In this document: in pieces, positions 63,986 to 64,000 of the stretch
Position numbering within the stretch: the stretch's first letter is position 1
Layout of the letters: every line of letters starts with the position of its first letter
NCBI RefSeq assembly: GCF_935822925.1
Contig: NZ_CAKXZS010000003.1
Location: forward strand, 310,731-374,730
From: Mesorhizobium ventifaucium
Lineage (GTDB): Bacteria; Pseudomonadota; Alphaproteobacteria; Rhizobiales; Rhizobiaceae
Reading direction: 5' to 3'
Length of the DNA stretch: 64,000 bases
Made by a program: the position numbers and the translations under genes
Notes under the pieces: model-generated
Seen by the model: only the letters and a program-made list of their open reading frames with translations
Told to the model about the DNA's origin: nothing
Databases searched by the model: none

Positions 63986-64000
63986 GCTATCGCATATGAG

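Noticed and set aside
1..64000. tRNA, rRNA or other structural RNA genes
   Set aside because: I looked through the larger gaps for T-loop (GGTTCGAATCC) and anticodon-arm patterns and found none convincing; a covariance-model search would be needed to exclude small RNAs.

Overview
The window reads as chromosomal DNA of a GC-rich alphaproteobacterium of the order Hyphomicrobiales, most likely Mesorhizobium or a close relative. The grounds are the protein sequences (aminolevulinate synthase HemA, DUF1344, DUF2277, DUF6101, RT0821-type surface protein, RibBA with a decayed second domain, separate GlyQ and GlyS) and two kinds of intergenic palindrome that I associate with Mesorhizobium-type genomes. 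No 16S, tRNA, CRISPR array or complete insertion sequence was seen, so the genus is an inference.

Region 1 (1-14.5 kb) is an accessory respiratory and sulfur-oxidation block. It opens with the last codons of soxY, then soxZ, a monoheme cytochrome c and a flavocytochrome-c sulfide dehydrogenase flavoprotein. A decaying patch follows (2.0-4.15 kb): a thioredoxin-like gene broken by two indels, an intact protoglobin, a MarR-type regulator broken by one extra G, and a relic copy of the 3' end of the sulfide dehydrogenase gene. From 13.4 kb down to 4.15 kb the minus strand carries a long run of genes: a cupredoxin, a Tat-exported metallophosphoesterase, a small cytochrome c with a SoxA/TsdA-like tail, a cbb3-like oxidase catalytic subunit, a triheme subunit that looks like CcoO fused to a CcoP-like diheme part, four small membrane proteins, a SafE/DsbD_2-type membrane protein and a copper-type P-ATPase. 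A SCO1/SenC copper chaperone is divergent from it. The likely logic is that sulfide and thiosulfate electrons enter periplasmic cytochromes and leave through this oxidase, with copper delivery encoded alongside. The phosphoesterase-cytochrome-cupredoxin trio has no function that I recognise.

Region 2 (14.2-17.6 kb) holds a small conserved protein, hemA and a solitary groEL with a His-rich tail and no groES. It may be an extension of the accessory block (heme supply and folding).

Region 3 (17.9-46.4 kb) is mainly housekeeping: dxs, pirin, xseB, a histone-deacetylase-like amidohydrolase, a TetR/MFS pair with three operators, ribBA, aroC, a histidine phosphatase, fabI, a DnaJ-type co-chaperone, pdxH, an acyl-CoA dehydrogenase and enoyl-CoA hydratase pair, a GH25 lysozyme-like protein, purD, ubiA, an FAD-linked oxidase, a threonylcarbamoyl-AMP synthase, glyS and glyQ. 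glyS contains an in-frame palindromic repeat whose relative closes the window.

Region 4 (46.4-64 kb) starts with a relic mosaic (ISAs1-type transposase and NmrA-type fragments). It continues with a cyclic-nucleotide-binding-domain patatin phospholipase, a TPR protein, a LuxR-type regulator, ispB, a DUF2007/methyltransferase/S49 peptidase/small membrane protein/ispE/moaB series, a PhyH-type oxygenase, an MBL-fold protein, a cyclase-family hydrolase, a broken toxin-antitoxin pair, a glycosyltransferase, a radical SAM protein and rnhB.
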